Below are positions 4,618 through 5,661 of a DNA stretch of 5,661 nt, in pieces; within the stretch, counting starts at the first letter, position 1, and the number at the start of each line of letters is the position of its first letter. The position numbers were made by a program, and so were the translations under genes. The notes below the pieces were generated by a model. The model did not search any database. It was not told the DNA's origin and saw only the letters and a program-made list of their open reading frames with translations. The stretch comes from Nonlabens sp. (GTDB taxonomy: Bacteria; Bacteroidota; Bacteroidia; Flavobacteriales; Flavobacteriaceae): the NCBI GenBank assembly GCA_023301395.1, contig JALZUY010000324.1, forward strand, positions 1 to 5,661, in the 5' to 3' direction.

Positions 4618-5199
4618 ATGAAAAGACTACTACTTCTAGTATACATATTAACAGTACTATCATGTAAAGAAACTACTGTTAGTATAACTGACACAACAGC
4701 TAGTGATAAAGCCATTACTACATCTTCTCCTATTGAAGATATTCTAGGTGAAGAAAAAGAATTCCCAAATGATTATTTAGGAATATATAAAGGAAACCTG
4801 AACATAACGACTATGAAAGGCAAAGAAGCTATTCCTATGGAGTTTCATTTAATTGAAACTAGTGATAGTCTAAATTATCAATACAAGATTTTTTATGGAG
4901 TAGAACGTTCAGAAAGAGCTTATAACTTAAAAAAAACACACAATCCACATCTTTATTTAGTAGATGAGAATAATGGTATCATCTTAGAAACTGCTTATGC
5001 AGATCATACACTCTTCAGTACTTATGAAGTGATGGGGAATTTATTAAATTGTACAGAGGTTTTCCATGATGACTATATGGAGTTTATGATCACTATGTCT
5101 AGAGTTCAAGATACTTCTATAACAGGTAACGCAGAGAGCGCTATTGTAAAGAATTATCCATTATCTATAATGCAGAAGGCTGTGTTGTATAAGGAATAA
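4618..5199 (+). CDS. Uncharacterised lipoprotein
   Basis: This 193-residue protein begins with a short type II signal (K2-R3, then a hydrophobic stretch at 4-14) and the lipobox V-L-S-C with C16, so it is expected to be lipidated and anchored in the envelope. The residues after Cys are K-E-T-T. A Thr/Ser-rich spacer runs to about residue 40. The remaining 140 residues look beta-rich, with a GIYKGNLNI segment (about 55-63), a VDENNGIILE segment (about 114-123) and YEVMGNLL (about 135-142). This looks like the small beta-sheet lipoproteins common in Flavobacteriaceae; a lipocalin-like fold is only a guess. No Shine-Dalgarno site is visible, as is usual in this phylum. It lies directly downstream of RNA copy 2, and 13 bp before the peptidase gene, so the two genes are probably co-transcribed. 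Function not recognised. Confidence 0.85.
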   Translation: MKRLLLLVYILTVLSCKETTVSITDTTASDKAITTSSPIEDILGEEKEFPNDYLGIYKGNLNITTMKGKEAIPMEFHLIETSDSLNYQYKIFYGVERSERAYNLKKTHNPHLYLVDENNGIILETAYADHTLFSTYEVMGNLLNCTEVFHDDYMEFMITMSRVQDTSITGNAESAIVKNYPLSIMQKAVLYKE

Positions 5200-5212
5200 T
5201 TAAAAAAAAAAA

Positions 5213-5661
5213 ATGACTAAAGCTTACATTCTACTGTTTATAGTGTTTTCATTTAATTTATCAATGGGTCAAGACTTTGGTGATTTTCCTAAGATTAAAA
5301 AAGAGTTGCTATTAAATGATCTTGAATTATTGCATCAAGGTTTAGACAAATTCCATTCTGGAATGTACTGGTATACATCTAAAGATAGTGTGGAAATGGC
5401 TTTTGAAAATGCTAGAAATGCTATTAATAAAGATAAGAACGTTCTTGAATTTCATAAAGTAATAGCACCATTAATAGCTATCACTAGAGAAGATCATACT
5501 AATACTTATATACCTAAAGAGATCAGACAAAAAATGAATAAGGAATCAACCTTTATACCATTGATCTTTGTTTTTCTTGGTAAGAAACTCTACTGCATTA
5601 AAAATGGTTCTGATTTCACCGATTATAAACTGGAAGGGAAAGAAATAGAATCTATAAATGG
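5213..5661 (+). CDS. Secreted S41-family peptidase-like protein, N-terminal part (window-truncated)
   Basis: The ORF starts at ATG 5213 and stays open to the window edge: 149 complete codons, no stop. The N-terminus MTKAYILLFIVFSFNLSMGQ is a type I signal peptide with likely cleavage near G19/Q20. The following region matches the N-terminal helical domain of Bacteroidota S41 (C-terminal-processing) peptidases. It has a leucine-rich helix (about 27-46), then F-H-S-G-MYWY (47-54), a second helix ending around A-P-L-I-A-I-T-R-E-DHT (85-96), and a segment leading to E-I-E-S-I-N-G like the start of a PDZ-type region. The catalytic Ser/Lys part would lie beyond the window, so activity cannot be judged. 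The start follows an 11-A run just after the lipoprotein stop (13-bp gap), suggesting one operon. A substrate or partner role for the lipoprotein is possible but unproven. Confidence 0.75.
   Translation, partial: MTKAYILLFIVFSFNLSMGQDFGDFPKIKKELLLNDLELLHQGLDKFHSGMYWYTSKDSVEMAFENARNAINKDKNVLEFHKVIAPLIAITREDHTNTYIPKEIRQKMNKESTFIPLIFVFLGKKLYCIKNGSDFTDYKLEGKEIESIN

Overview
The window looks like low-GC chromosomal DNA of a member of the Bacteroidota, most likely Flavobacteriaceae. This rests on the composition, the absence of clear Shine-Dalgarno sites, the TAnnTTTG-type promoter elements, the UvrA and ECF sigma factor sequence types, and the short lipoprotein signal with an L-S-C box. The genus cannot be fixed from the sequence.

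Layout. Positions 1-355 are the decayed end of an IS3-family insertion sequence: an orfA pseudogene with three in-frame stops, reading leftward and running off the window edge. Next is a strong leftward terminator (367-398) that closes a two-gene minus-strand unit: an ECF sigma factor (1207-617) followed by an unrecognised 50-residue protein (558-406). A 206-bp spacer (1208-1413) separates this unit from the divergent uvrA (1414-4215), the damage-recognition ATPase of nucleotide excision repair. Both genes have promoter-like elements almost touching their start codons.

The 402-bp spacer 4216-4617 is the most unusual part. After a palindrome (4244-4267), it holds two diverged copies of one unit spaced 167 bp apart. 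Each copy has a sigma-54-like -24/-12 element (GG-N10-GA), an AT-rich 5' hairpin starting at the predicted transcript start, a 26-nt identical stretch containing a U6-GGUUGGUUAG linker, and a long 3' hairpin closed by the same ATTTT apex. Paired positions differ between copies while the pairing is kept, which suggests structured RNA. Copy 1 ends in a T5 tract and could be a free-standing small RNA. Copy 2 lacks an immediate T tract and runs into the next gene, so it may be a 5' leader.

Downstream of copy 2 are a 193-residue uncharacterised lipoprotein (4618-5199) and, 13 bp later, a secreted S41-type peptidase (from 5213, cut by the window end). These two probably form one operon of the cell envelope, possibly under sigma-54 control. 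The housekeeping half (sigma factor, uvrA) and the envelope half appear to be separate transcription units.
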